From Phoronis australis (lineage: Eukaryota > Phoronida > Phoronidae): a stretch of DNA of 64,000 bases. A program made the translations under genes and the position numbers. Each line of letters opens with the position of its first letter. Position 1 is the stretch's first letter. The notes beneath the pieces are model-generated. The model ran no database searches and was not told where the DNA came from. It was given only the letters and a program-made list of their open reading frames with translations. The stretch covers positions 262,129 to 326,128 of the forward strand of contig NMRA01000003.1 of the NCBI GenBank assembly GCA_002633005.1, given 5' to 3'. This document shows, piece after piece, positions 50,408 to 62,846 of this stretch.

Positions 50408-53400
50408 TTACACATTAACAGGTGACATAGTAGGAATAGGAATGCTGGCTAAACCTTCTCCATTCATGAAGTGCTGGCTGCATGACAGAGGCAGATTGGA
50501 ATTAGTTAAGGCCAGGTGGAAACACTGCTCCATCGAGTAGTATTTCAAGTCATGGCCAAGAGAGTGCTCTATAAACCGCCTCAAAGGTCGGATGTGAGTC
50601 GCTACTCCATCAAATACTGTGGTAAAATCTTCAACCATATGGTGTATTTTTGTAGGTGGTGGCAGTTGAAAGTCCTTGGTTTTATGTGCCAGATCCTTAA
50701 CTGGAAGTAAAATCATAATCTTATCAACTTTGACAACACACCTGTATTTTCTGTTGGATAGCTTCACAGACAATTGCTGGTATTACCAGCACAGTTCTCG
50801 ATCATCAGATGTAGTTATGATTACCTATTACGTAAATTTCCAAAGAGACATGACGGACAAATCTCATCATCAGGCACTTAGTAAGATGAACATACTCTAC
50901 TAGATTATTCACTTTGTCTTATTCAGTTAAATCAGTGTCACTTACTTGAAGGCAGCTGGTGGAAGTAATAAACGACAGGATGCAAGAAGTTGGACATGTG
51001 ACCTTCAGATGGTTCACCCGTAGCCCTGTCAGTCCTAAAGATGTCCTTTCCAGCACCAGAAAAGTCAGGTCCATATTCTAATACCAGTACCATGAGGCGG
51101 GAGGCATTTCTTCCAAACGATGAGTAAAATGTTTCCTTATACAATCGATGAATAGGCACTTCTTGTAGATATTCAAACTCAAGACCGTTTCTGAAAAGAC
51201 AGCAAAGTTCTGGTCACATCTAGTAGAAAATGTTAATTGTGAGTGACACTATTATAGGATAATGAATACGGTTGTTGAGACAATTATGAACTAGCACAAG
51301 ATTCCGAATAGGGAGCAAATGCAGTGTTTCAAAAAGAAAGGGAGTGAGCAGACTCAGAGACTGCCTAAATCATTTAAACTGTGCATTAAAGCCTTCATAC
51401 AACACTCATGTTAATGTAGCCTTTTGCTGGAAACGGTCAAAGCAGCTTTAAAGATGCATTCTTTCAAAACATTCACAAATCCCTTTACAGAATTGATTGA
51501 ACACAACACACTTTCCACTGTTGACAGTCTTTGTTCTGTTACGTTCATATCTTCACAACTGAACATTTCTAAAGCGAAAGTCCGCCCCGTTGCACAGTGT
51601 AGTGTTGTTTATGAGTTTGTATGCCCTATGAACGAATGTCTTGAGTTCGTTCAAATGTCAAACAATGTTACATTGGTCAATCGGTTTGCAGTCTTTCCCG
51701 TCGGTTATCTATGACAAAAAAAAAACACCGTCCAAGATAATTTTTTGCAATGTCATGAACGTAAAATCACCTGTCAAGAAATCGTGAAAAACACGTCAAT
51801 TCGGTACGTGGAGTACGATGTGCTGCGATTGAAAATATTAGAGTCCCTTTTAATTGCATTTGAGAAGCCTGTTTTGAATGAGCAGCAAAGGCAGGGTCAC
51901 GCCACACGTTACACTTGTTTGCGTGACTTTCCTGTTACCCCCCTTCTTTAGTCATTCTTTGCAGTATTTCACACCCCCCGTGTCCCACTGTGTGTGTCAT
52001 CAGCTTATGCTCTGTGGTGGCATTACTGCGTCATTTTATCTTCACTTGAGAATGAAAACTAGTATGTTTCAAAATATTGTGTGCCTTTTAATTATGTTGC
52101 TAGGTCAGTTACTTTGTCTATGTTCAGTTGAGAGTAGTTTTGTTCAGAAGATATGAACCTAACGGAATAAAGACTGTCAACAATGAAAAGTGTGGTGTAT
52201 TCAATCAATTCTGTATATCCGAAAACTTGCTCCCGAAGTACAGCCAAATCCCTTTACATGACAGGCTTGGTGTTTATGTACACATTTTATTTACACACCT
52301 GGTATGATTGCTCACTCATTTACAAATTAACCCTGAGTAATTACTCACTCATCAATGATAATGGCATCTCCCAATATGTGGAACATTTGATAAATGCCTG
52401 ATGCTTCATTGATTCGCCGTAGCAGTGTATTAAGCAGTTCTGTCACAGGCAGACGTACAGCTGGCCACGGAATGCCGTGCTTGTGCCACTCTAAATGGTG
52501 GTGCAATACTCGGGCTGAAACACCACAGTGCAACACTTGTCATTAAAGTGGAAATCACTCATTACTTCAACACAACACGCTATTGTTGGACAAAATTCTG
52601 TCATTACAACACTATGATGAAGAGTTAAGTTTCAAGCAACCATCATGACGAGACACTCCACTTTGTTTTGTCCGATAATACTTCTGGCATGTAAAGTTTA
52701 TGAACATGTAATTCTTATGAGAGCTACCACATGTAAGTGACAGTTAGTGAACTACGAGTCTCAAAATTGTAATCCAGGAAATAAACTCACACACCATTCT
52801 CAACATGATATGTGGTAACGATTTTTGTGCAAAGATATGTCACACAGAAACTTCCTTCTTGAGAAATAACACCAACAACACTTATGACCTTGAAAACGAG
52901 GTCAGGGTCGTCTAGTTTTAGTGGCACTTAGAGACGCCGCACCTACACCTTGATACAGAATATAAAAACACTTCCTTTTTTGATATTGTGCCAACATTTT
53001 CCAAATCAAATTATAAAATTTCTTACTGGGACCTCGAAAGCTAGAACAAGGTCCCTAAAACCTAACGATGCCTGAAGACTTGCCACTTACACCTTAGTAC
53101 AAAGTATAAAGCTTTTTTCTTCAGATATTGTGTAAAACTGTTGATAGTTCCTTCATTTACACCTCAGCACAAAGATCCTTTTATGAGATATGCCAACAAC
53201 TTTTCCCTGTCAAACCTTGATTTTATTGATTTAAGCGTCAAAATGATGCTGTCACCGTAATGGACTGAAGCCTGAAGTTACCTCACCCAAACTTCAGTAC
53301 AAAATACGAACACCTAAAGTGCATTTGTTGAGATATCACGCCAACAACATTTTCCCAAGTCAAAATTGAAAATTAAAGCTATGAACCTAAAATGAAGTCA

Positions 53401-56400
53401 AAGTCACCTCAGTGCTGGTAATTGGAATAGGGGACAAGGCTTTAGAGAATTTGTCTGCCAGATTACAGGGATTTATTACAGCGTTGCCACACATAATTAA
53501 AACAAAGCCTACTTGTGTAACGGAAGCCATGGATAAAACCTCCAGCAGATTTGCGCCAATCCAATGAGTGAGTGTTGGTTCCAGCAAAGTACAAGTTCTC
53601 TATGTTCATAGACTTGTAGACATGGTTGATTCTTGGATATTTCTTCTTCTTCCCTTTGCCCATTTCTGGTTTAAGAGAGCTAAAAGAAAGAAATTTTGTG
53701 TAGTTGGCTGAAATCAGCAAAATGAACTAGGATATCAGCAGATGTCAACAGTCACATGGCGACACATCTAGTGAAGCAGTGAAAGGCAGTTACAATCACA
53801 GTACTATCGGCCATCATTGAAGAGCATTGAAAAAGACATGTTTACTCTTAATTGTACACTTTACACTTGCACCGTTCTTGATAGTGAGGATCACCTTCGC
53901 GAAATATAAAGATCAGGCTACATGCATAACCAATAACTCAAGATCTACAAGAAACGAATATCAAAAATCTTGGAATGCGTAAACAATTTATTGTAACCAG
54001 GGAGGTCCAGCCCCAGCCTATCCATTAAAGATAGGATATAGATGGACAAAAACAAAATTGTTGATGCTACTGGTACTACTAATTACAATGTTAACTACCA
54101 AAGTTCGTAATAATTTTGAATTTGTTTCTAATTCAAAAAGCTTCACGTAGTCGTCGGGCTGTACCCGGCCAACTTCGCCGAGTGGTGTTTACATAGATGA
54201 CAGAATCGTGCAGACGATTAGAGAGGAGGTTTTATGTTATTCATTGGCATTAAGAGCGTATGGTGGCAAGGGATTCTAGAAGTAAATGTCTATACCTAGC
54301 TAAGCCACATAGCAGAGAGAGAGAGTTCTCAAAAAGTAGTGCTGTGTGAATATCTTAAAATTGACTAAGAAACAAAATGACAGAAAATAGGTTTGTTAGC
54401 TCCTATTTTGGTATACTTGCAAGCATAGTACAGTAAAGTACAGGCATTTTCAAATTTCAAATTGACAGTGATCATCAAATGTGTTATTCATGCAATGTAC
54501 ACTTTGTGGATTGGTGAATTGACATACACTGAATGTGTGAACATGTGTGTTCATTTCTATCATTTTAAATTTAGTACACGCCCATGGTAACCACACTGCG
54601 TTTTCTTGCACTGAGAAAACATCGACGAGCAGGTTCGCATATTACTAGGGAAAAGCAGGTCTAGACCTAATAATACTTTTGGTCAATGACGGAAGTCTTC
54701 TCTTGTCAATCAGTGTCAATGGTGCACAGACTAGCAGACTTCATACGAGCAACAAACTTGATGGAAGAGATTTTTAGGACAGTTTATTATATGTCACTAC
54801 TCCGAAGTTTCACTACTCCGAAGGTCTAGTTCTCCGAAGTTTCACTACTCCGAAGGTCCAGTGCTCCGGAGGTTCACTACTCCAAAGGTTCGCTACCTTC
54901 AAAAGTTCATTTCTAGTAAAAATACAGTCCATTGATTATTCCAGTCATATTTTTCAGTTAATAATGGCATCCCATATTCATATCAATTAGTTGTGCCTTA
55001 CTCCGGAAGTGACGTTTAGGGGGTTAAGAAATTTTCCACTATTTTGTTTTCATATAGTCTGACTGTGTGAGCTGTCGAGTCAGTAATTAATTTACCTCGG
55101 TTGTGATAAGTTCGGTTGGTTGCATTTGTTTACGAGTCAGTCAACATGCCGCGCAGTTGCTGATTATCGGGGTGTGCTCATTATCATCTCAAGCACTCTT
55201 TGGCATAGCATGGGTATGCCATGACATCGCTTTCCATGCTAAGCAATAGGCAAACCCAGGTGTAGGCATTAGGTGTGGTTCAATTCTTACAACAATTTTG
55301 AATTGACTTAACAAGAGCAACGCAGAGCGTTGAAATGCGCCCACAATTGCACCGCATATGGTATCCTTCTAGGGTTGTTTATTGGTACCATAAAGTGGCC
55401 AGTAGAGGGCATACAGTGTTGTATATGTAGTATGTTGTACTTTGCAAAATGGAAAGGCATGGTCATTGTCTCCTCAATAAGCTAGGGGCAAAATGTGAGT
55501 AATCTTCATAATACAAGCACATCCTATACACCAGTTCCTTAAAGCACCACAGAAACTTAGAATTAAAAACAAATTTACCAACATATGAGATTAGCACAGC
55601 ATTAGAATGCCAGAAACAAATTTCTACTTGGAACTTTTCCTTCATAGTCACGAAGTAACACAAAGTATACACCTGAAGACCTATGAAAATACAGAGGTCA
55701 ATGTAAAATACTAAAATTGCCACTAGACGCATACCGGTAGTCAGAATCATCCTAAAGTCGCCATCGTCCGTTGTCAACATCACATAAATACACTTGCTAA
55801 ATTTAGTAAAGATCCTGCAAACAGTTTGGGAGATACAGCCATGGGCGCAAAAAAAAACTGCCACTAGGAGGCGCCACAGTAATCAAAGTCATAGGAAATT
55901 CAGCGTCAACCGTCCTCTTCATAGTAAGAACATACATGCCAATTTTCACAATCATACTTATAGTGGTTTAGTTGATAGAGGGGTGGACGCCAAAAACAGA
56001 CTAAAAAACAGTAAAAATGGCCACTGGGTGTCGCAAACTAGGTCGAATCCATCCGAAAACGGGAGGATAGCGTCATCGCACTAATAGGTGCCTACATACC
56101 AAATTTCATGAAAACCCGTTAAGAACTTGTGAAGATATGGAGGTAAACGTAAAAAAATAAAATTGCCACTAAGGGGCACACCGGTTGGCGGATCCGTCCA
56201 AAATTCGTCATCGTCTGTTGTTAACATAATATAAATACACTTATTAAATTTCGTAAAGATCCTGCGAACGGTTTAGGAGATACAGCCTTAAGCGCAAAAA
56301 AAAAAACTGCCACTAAGAGGCGCCACAGTAGTCCAAATCGTCTGAAAATCATTGTCAGCTGACTTCCTTATAGTAAGCACATACACGCTTATTTTCACAA

Positions 56401-59400
56401 TCATCCTTTGAGCAGTTTGGTTGATAGAGGGGTGGACGCACAAAAAAAACGACTCGAAAATACTAAAAATGGCCACTAGGAGGCGCCACAGTGGTCGAAA
56501 TCGTCGGAAAATCATCGTCAACCGTCCTCTACATAGTAAGCATATACATGCCAATTTTCACAATCATCCTTTGAGCGGTTTGGTTGATAGAGGGGTGGAC
56601 ACACAAAAACAAACTCGAAAACACTAAAAATGGCCACTAGGTGGCGCAAACTATGTCGAATCCATCTGAAAACGGCAGGATAGCGTCATCTCACTAATAG
56701 GTGCCAACATAGCAAATTTCATGAAAATCCGTTCAGGACTTTTGAAGATGCAAAGGTAAGCATAAAAAACTAAAATTGCCACTAGGGGGCACACCGGTAG
56801 TCGGATCCGTCCGAAAGTTCGCACATGCCGTCCCATTCATGAATGGAACATATGTGCCAAATTTCATGAACGTATGTCAAAGGGTTTTGGAGATAGAGCA
56901 GCGGACGCCGGACGGACGCCGCCCGGACAGACGGACGGACGGACGGACGGACAGAGATGATGGCATAATGCGTCCACATATAAATATGTGGGCGCATAAA
57001 AAATTCTGGTCTTGGATTGTTCACATGAAATAAACTTAATTGACAATCCCATCAACATAATTTAAATAGCCATCAAGTGAAGTGCAGTGAGGTAATTGCA
57101 ATCTTGAAACTGGTGCAGTGTTAATATGGTAAAATTATGCATTCTCATCGTACATTGTTTGAGGTAACACCCCAAAAACACAGTTGGTGGTCAACTAATT
57201 TCTATCTGTATTTCATGGACATCAAAACAGAACATAAAAAAATAACGGCGAAACTTTTTGTGCAGCTCAAAATCCAGAAAAAAACTTTTACTAACCCCGA
57301 GGTAAACAAATCACTAAATCAGGAAACAAAAAGCAGTTAAAATTGACATTGTCAAACGAAATTCAACCATTTTCAAAAGGACTTTAATCATTAATTTAAT
57401 TGAAGGTAGCTTCTCACAAGCTCATGTAAGCACAGAGCCTATATTTAGGCAGGTGTAATGGAAAAAGAAATTCCATTACACCCACAGTTTTTGTGGGTTA
57501 GCAATAGGCAAAGACCTGAACACAAAATTAATTAAAAAATAATTTAGCTCATCCAATTTGTTACTAAAACATGAATATTGTATCTGCACTCGTGCCAAGA
57601 TTCACATGGTGAAAGATTACCTTTACCACAGTGACCTCACTCAGTGCATACTTCAAAGGCTGAAACGTACGATTTATTTATAATTCATCTTATTAAGTTA
57701 ATACGCTATATTTTAAGCTAGCGATGTTGCAAATAACCAAGAACAGTTTTGTCTCACAAAGACATGCAAATTACTGCCAACAATCTTCCTCACCTGTCAA
57801 AAGCAGAGTCATTAAACTTGAATCCTGTGCAAAGAATAACTTTGTCATAAGGTTCTCGCAAAGCAAAATTGTCTAATTCTGGGCTTTCATCTTCACCGTC
57901 TTCACTTTTCAGCCATAATTTTCCATTGGAATCCTTGACAAATCCAATGTCTTCAATTGCAGCTTCCAGAACACCATCCAATGACTTCAACTGGTACGTG
58001 TCCAACAATGCATTATTTACAGCCCTATAAAAGGTGCCATTTTCCAATTACCGTAAGTGGCACTTTACCCTGTTTAACAGGTAAAAATCAAAAAATGGTA
58101 TTAGGCCATCCCTAAACTTGTAAATTCGAAAGTGGCATGTGTGCGCATTCCTACAAGTTGAGCTGCTCATTCATTTGGCAACAACTGACCTATCGCAAGC
58201 TCCGCCCCCTTGGGAAAGTCAACAACCAAACAATAAGTTTTACCTGGCAACATGTTGTTTGTTGGGTAAAATGGCATCTTGGAAATAATGGTATGTCAAG
58301 AACGCTGAGTTCTGATTGGTCAGTTAAGCTGTCACTCAAAATCCTGGGGATAGGTCAATTTAAGATCAGATCAACATGGTTATGGTTTCAAACCCCAAAG
58401 CAGCTCCGTTAAGAATTCGACATTGTCAGATAATCAAAAGAATAGTCTGTGCATGAAGCATAGTACCTGAAAGTTTCATATAAATCCATTGTCATCTTTT
58501 GTACTTATCTATACTGATTGAAATAATACGTAAAAAGATCCGACCAGCCATTTCTGAGATATGAAGTTCCAAGAACACCGTTCTAGAATCCTACCTAATC
58601 TGAATGGTGTGCAAAATTGGTTGAATACACAGCACTTGTCGTTATTAACAATCTTTATTCCGTTCCGTTCGTATCCTCGGAACAATGTTCGACACTCAAC
58701 AGAAACTGGTAAAGCAACTGACCAAGAGACGTGATAAAAGGACACATGATATTTCTAACCATAACTGTTTCATTCTCAAGTGGAAATAAAATGACGAAGT
58801 AATACCACCACAGAGCAAACTTGCTCCCGAAGTACAGCCAATCTTAAGGATGTGAACGAAATCACAAATATCAATAATTGTAGAAAGAATATATGAAAAC
58901 ATTTTCTATTCTTTTGAAAGTACGTTAAAATGTATTAAGATGAGGTGAATCTATTTCTTTAGAGCACTAACGAAAAAACTATCTTACCTGGTATCTCCTA
59001 CGTAATGTGTTTCCCATGACAACCTGACACGGGACCGGGCAACCATGTGAATGAAGCTAGTGGACCCATACAAACTGTCGGCCACTTCAAAAGCAGAGTT
59101 TCCACGACCTGGTGACATGAAAGCAGAGCTTTTCATAAGCTTTCGGGGTTGTCTTGAAATCAGCATTGTTTTAAGAAAAACAGTGTCAGTATGTTTTTTA
59201 ACAAAGGTAAAAGATTTTATGAAATATTAGGGGTTTGACCTTCTGTTGACACCACTAAAGCATTGTGTTCATTCTCAAGAGATAGGAACACAGATGGAAG
59301 GTAAATCAAACGTTCTTATTTACAACTCACCTACATGCAGAAAACTAACAACATATTGGCACAACTATTCTATTCTTCTAAAAATGTTGTCCATTTAACA

Positions 59401-59595
59401 CCTTTTAAACAATTTTAAAACAAACCATTATTAGTTAAATTTGAAAAGGAGCACCACTTACCAACAATTAAAACAGATTTTCCTTCATAATCCTCAGGGT
59501 TAAGCGACATGCTGTCGTAGGAATCTGTATACTCACTACCCTTGAAATTTTTGGGCACGTTAGGTGAGGACATTCCGTTTGCCATTATCATAATA
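50408..59595 (-). CDS. FOXRED2: FOXRED2-like FAD-dependent oxidoreductase (last seven exons)
   Basis: FOXRED2 (ERFAD) is an ER-lumen flavoprotein linked to ER-associated degradation. Exons 59595-59462, 59108-58988, 58024-57794, 53679-53513, 52514-52349, 51190-50946 and 50700-50408 join in consistent phase through standard GT/AG sites, giving 451 residues of the C-terminal part (human full length is about 680). Seen: nucleotide-binding motif [12 protein letters not shown] built across the first junction; [12 protein letters not shown] and [61 protein letters not shown]. All are FOXRED2 hallmarks. The first exon here starts mid-codon, so the FAD-binding N-terminus lies in exons I could not find up to 64000; they may be outside the window. 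The protein ends PTMSPVNV, with no KDEL-type retention tetrapeptide, unlike the vertebrate protein. Introns hold Penelope-like fragments, tandem repeats and the CTCF-like array. Confidence 0.9.
51540..52247 (+). mobile_element. Penelope-like element 3' fragment, copy 2
   Basis: About 85-90 percent similar by eye to copy 1: the same [16 protein letters not shown] and CPMNECLE, then [18 protein letters not shown] and [19 protein letters not shown], the typical end of the GIY-YIG domain of these elements. Frameshifted and in a FOXRED2 intron, antisense to the gene. Its 3' end abuts a 24-bp motif (52224-52247) also found next to copy 3. Confidence 0.65.
52790..53400. repeat. Degenerate ~150-bp tandem repeat in a FOXRED2 intron
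   Basis: Four to five units share the order TTGAGATAT, GCCAACAAC, TTTTCC, TCAAAATTGA, GAAAGCTA or similar, and ACACCTTAGTACAAAGTAT. Divergence is high. No coding potential seen. Confidence 0.5.
54797..54890. repeat. Minisatellite, unit TTCACTACTCCGAAGG
   Basis: Six to seven copies of a ~14-16-bp unit with CTCCGAAG core and small variation. Confidence 0.7.
54997..55190 (+). mobile_element. Kolobok fragment, THAP end
   Basis: Matches the right terminal region of the 1686-bp element in reverse: CTCCGGAAGTGACGTT, then the leader with CATATAGTCTGACTGTG and a start codon followed by a degraded THAP beginning. Terminal TTAA ends are missing. It sits in the large FOXRED2 intron. Confidence 0.6.
55310..57000 (+). 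repeat. Tandem array of ~145-160-bp units with CTCF-like cores
   Basis: Units share AATTTCATGAAAA-like and GATAGAGGGGTGGAC segments and each ends in a GCCACTAGG-type block at 55720, 55861, 56021, 56166, 56310, 56473, 56634 and 56779, with a related block at 55399. Blocks fall into three flavours (GCGCCACAG, CGCAAACTA, CACACCGG) ordered C-A-B-C-A-A-B-C, a higher-order pattern. The array closes with a GGAC microsatellite (56925-56955) and a palindrome of TGCGTCCACATAT type (56966-56996). It lies in a FOXRED2 intron. Confidence 0.7.
56634..56792 (+). promoter_or_regulatory. Two full CTCF core matches in the array
   Basis: CCACTAGGTGGCGC (56634-56647) and CCACTAGGGGGCAC (56779-56792) both fit the CTCF core CCASYAGRKGGCRS. 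Further copies at 55399, 55861 and 56473 differ at one position; all point the same way. Binding is inferred, not shown. Confidence 0.4.
58590..58841 (-). mobile_element. Penelope-like element 3' end, copy 3
   Basis: Reverse-strand match to the 3' noncoding portion of copies 1 and 2, including [17 protein letters not shown]-type reading and [10 protein letters not shown]. 5'-truncated; the truncation point is followed by the same 24-bp motif seen beside copy 2 (58818-58841). In a FOXRED2 intron. Confidence 0.55.
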
Positions 59596-59764
59596 CTGAA
59601 AAATTCAAAGTGCCACAATGAGGCCACAGGCATTCACATTAGTCAAGACCAGCAATTACTTGTGAGTCTGGTTAGCACTCTACCTGTTGGCCACATCACA
59701 TGCCTTAAAGAATATAAGTCTGAAAATATTTCTGCTCCAACCGTCTGATTAGATTTTTGTATTT

Positions 59765-59845
59765 GACCAGAGGTCCACATGGCCAAGTGGACTAGAGCAT
59801 CTGCACGCTCAGCAGAAGGTCGCGGGCTGGAGTCCTGGTTGGGGC
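59765..59845 (+). repeat. tRNA-like SINE head
   Basis: GGCCAAGTGGACTAGAGCAT is A-box-like and GGTCGCGGGCTGGAGTCC is B-box-like, about 35 bp apart. It is followed at 59860-59925 by TGATGTGGCCAACAGGTGG, whose reverse complement occurs at 59680-59700. Confidence 0.4.
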
Positions 59846-59974
59846 AGAAAACTTCTCAGACTTATATCCATTAGGTCACGTGATGTGGCCAACAGGTGGC
59901 CTGCTAACGAGACTTATAAATGTTTGCAATCTACACTTCCACGCCAGTTTAAGATTTATATATTAGTCAAGACT

Positions 59975-60045
59975 ACAGTTGCGGATCTACGGGGGGGGGG
60001 TTTAGGGGGTTTAAACCCCCCCCTCGGGCCAGGACCCAAAAATTA
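59975..60045. repeat. G/C-homopolymer MITE remnant
   Basis: GTTGCGGATCTACGGGGG followed by a TTTAGGGGGTTTAAACCCCC palindrome; same end type as the MITE at 49615. Further remnants lie at 6261-6312, 31885-31915 and 32521-32590. Confidence 0.35.
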
Positions 60046-61029
60046 AAAAAACAAACAAAAGGGTCCCCAGCAAAACAAAAACGGCACCGCCAGCGTGTGT
60101 AAACCCCAAGTAAACCAACTTGGAAAAAATTGAGGGGGGGTTCACTCCGAAAATATAGTTTTTTGCGTTGTGAATTGCTGAGTCTTTGTGGCTCATCGGC
60201 AAAACGCGTGGGGATTTATTGTGCGTGCGCTTCCGTCGACACTTCTGAAGTAGCCAAGCATTTTAGATGGATTCACCGCTGAAAGAGCAGTTCTATAGCT
60301 GATTTCTCTAGGTAACTAGCTTCTTTACTCTAAAATATATTTTGATTTGATTAGGGGTAATACTGCGGTGCCGCAACCCTGATATTCAGGCGAATTGACG
60401 TGCAACGTTTTTACCTCATCTGTCATGCCGTGTCATTCTATTACACTCCACACGTTTGTAACTGATGTACAGTAAAGTTGTCTTGCGCAATATCATATAG
60501 TGTACATGTACATGTAATATTGTGTACATGTACATGTAATATTTTTGAAAAAAAAAATCTTTTTCCGAAGAATTGCTATTGTGGCGGGCGCCGTGGTCTG
60601 GTCGCGAGTCCGTTTGAAGACACACTCTATAACAAGTTATGTCTATACAAGGAATGACCAAGGGGGCACTCACATTGAGAAAGTGACCGCATTCGCGAAA
60701 AGTGTACAGTACCAGAAATTGCGGGGAGGCTGTTCTTTCACAACAAAGTCTTGCGGGACTCGTGCGATGTTCAATAGGCCTCCTAAGGAGCCCTAGTTCC
60801 GACCTCAACACCTACCGTCTGTCTACCTGCAATAAGCACACTGCCGTCTTCTATACTGGGAATTTCCGCAGAAAGGCTCACCCGATGAAACGCTCATGCC
60901 CATGGGCATTTATTTGATATTAGTACTTCGGGTTTCAAGCGTTCAGACATTGGGACGTTTATTTCGAAAATTGCAAGAGATGCAAATAGGTCCTGGGATG
61001 CTTCGTCAAGGTTTGAAGTAGTCCATGAT

Positions 61030-61295
61030 GAACGGATCAAATTTAGTTGCGCATGTAAGTCTTTTGAATGGACTTGGCAACCTCAAGGGTCTTAGTGTCA
61101 ACTGAGCTGCGAAACGAGATGCTGACATTGTAGAGGCTTACAAGCTCATTGACACAGCAGTTGACGAAGTGCAAGCGTTGGGAACAAACATCGAAGATAT
61201 CTGGGTAGAATGGTTCCAAGACGAGCAAATCATTGGATCCGATATACAAATTCCTCGGCAGTCTAGACAACAGAAGGATAGGACTAACGTATGAG
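61030..61295 (+). pseudogene. hAT-like transposase fragment
   Basis: Plus-strand reading gives NLKGLSVN, a stop, then RDADIVEAYKLIDTAVDEVQ, IEDIWVEWFQDEQ and IQIPRQSRQQKDRTNV. This follows the pattern of hAT-type transposases and P52rIPK/ZMYM-like relatives (LSxxLQ...DIVxAxxxI...PRxxxRQxxRxNV). One in-frame stop; short relic only. Confidence 0.5.
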
Positions 61296-61361
61296 TAACC
61301 ACTGGGGATTAAAATTTTAGAGAGAAGTTTTCAATTCAAAATTTTTTGCATAGTACACTTT

Positions 61362-61735
61362 AGGTCTCGCGACGGACCAGGCCAGCTTGATTTGTGTAGA
61401 TGTTGAGTTTCAGTGTACTTCTGGTCCCTCGGCGAACTAGTCTTGTGTTTTTTTACCAAAGTGTGCTTTGTAAAACTATTTATCTCAGCCAGTACTGTTT
61501 GGTCCCGCGACAGATCGACTATTTTTATAGGGATAATAAGCACAGGTGTACTCTTGGTCTCGTGACGGACCAGGTCAGCTTTTTGTGTACTCTCAGTGTA
61601 CATCTGGTCCCTCTGCAAACTAGTCCAGTGTATCTTTTCACCACTGTGCACAGGATGTTTTGGTTTCGTGAAACTGTTTTCAGATGATTTGTTTCCTGAT
61701 AGATTTGACATTTTTCAATTGTTGTCAACGTGATT
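61362..61735. repeat. Two-unit ~190-bp tandem duplication
   Basis: Unit 1 (61362-~61545) and unit 2 (~61552-61735) share GACGGACCAG, GTGTACxTCTGGTCCCTC, AACTAGTC and a closing GATxxACxATTTTT block. The long minus-strand ORF across them comes from the repeat. Confidence 0.5.
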
Positions 61736-62261
61736 CAGCTTAATAAAGTGATACCTAATTATTTATTGTCGCTTTTAATAATAGACTATGAGTTGAGAGC
61801 ACCATCGTTCGCCAGTTTTTCTCGCAACGAGACAGAACACATGTTTATTTCCGGACTAACAGTACAGGTCTTCGTTCTTAAACAACTTGAGGCTGCTGTT
61901 ACGCGATCATCTGATATTCAAGTTTTTACGCCCCGTCGGTGCTCCTTAATTATGCTCTTGATAATGTGGAAATTGTCTAAACCCCTGTATACACACCACA
62001 CTTTTTCGTATACGACTTTTCGTATGCTAAAAAAGGTGTGTAAGCAGATGTTCCAACAAAAATTTTTGCTGGTGGCGTGACTTATACCCAGATGTGCACA
62101 ATATAGTTTCACGAAACTTATGTGCCAAGTTCATGTGACGAAATCGAGAAGGGTTTTTAATTATCTTAAGAAAAACTCCAGAGACATGTTAAGTGCCAGA
62201 AACTTACCAGGATGCATGGAAATTTCACTATTTGGCTACAAAAACAAAACAAATTCTTACA

Positions 62262-62376
62262 CGGGAGGGGAAACCCCCCTCCCGACCTCCCCCCGCTCGG
62301 CGCCACGTGCCTAGGATTCGACCTTGGCGGGAATCTTAAACCCTCCCCTTGCTGAAAACGTAGATCCGCCACTGAG
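62262..62376. repeat. G/C-rich MITE remnant
   Basis: GGGAGGGGAAACCCCCCTCC palindrome, then a tail ending GTAGATCCGCCACTGAG, the terminal motif of this MITE type. Confidence 0.4.
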
Positions 62377-62399
62377 TGTAACAGCACCCCGCCCCTACA

Positions 62400-62720
62400 A
62401 CACCAAGAACCCTTTAATTCACTCCCATCCACATCCACACTCAGACCATACCCACATACACACACTACACCTCAAAACACCCACCCATAAATCCACACTC
62501 CTTCACACACTACACCCCAAAACACCCACCCAATTAACATCCATGCACGTACACCCATAAATCCAAACCAAACCGCTCACACTCACATTTCCAACACACA
62601 CAAATAACCACCCACCAATCCACACCTAGGCACCCACAATATTACCCACCCACAATACAAATGCCCACCCATTAATCAACACCTATTCATCCACACTCAA
62701 TCTATATCCCAAAACACTTA
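62400..62720. repeat. CA-rich cryptic simple repeat
   Basis: C/A-only stretch with longer repeats of ACACCxCAAAACACCCACCC and CATAAATCCACACT. No coding meaning. Confidence 0.7.
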
Positions 62721-62846
62721 TTACCGTATTCGCCCTAATAAGCGCCCATGCCCCTATAAGCGCCCCCACGCATTTTCAGACTTTGCTAAAATAAGTGCCC
62801 AATCCAACATCGCCGTGTACATGCGAAAAATGCCTTACCTACAGTT

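Noticed and set aside
55463-57058. Several 60-130-codon ORFs
   Set aside because: They are shadows of the tandem array and the GGAC microsatellite.
61331-61711. 126-codon minus-strand ORF
   Set aside because: Spans a two-unit tandem duplication; the protein is repeated for that reason and has no family resemblance.
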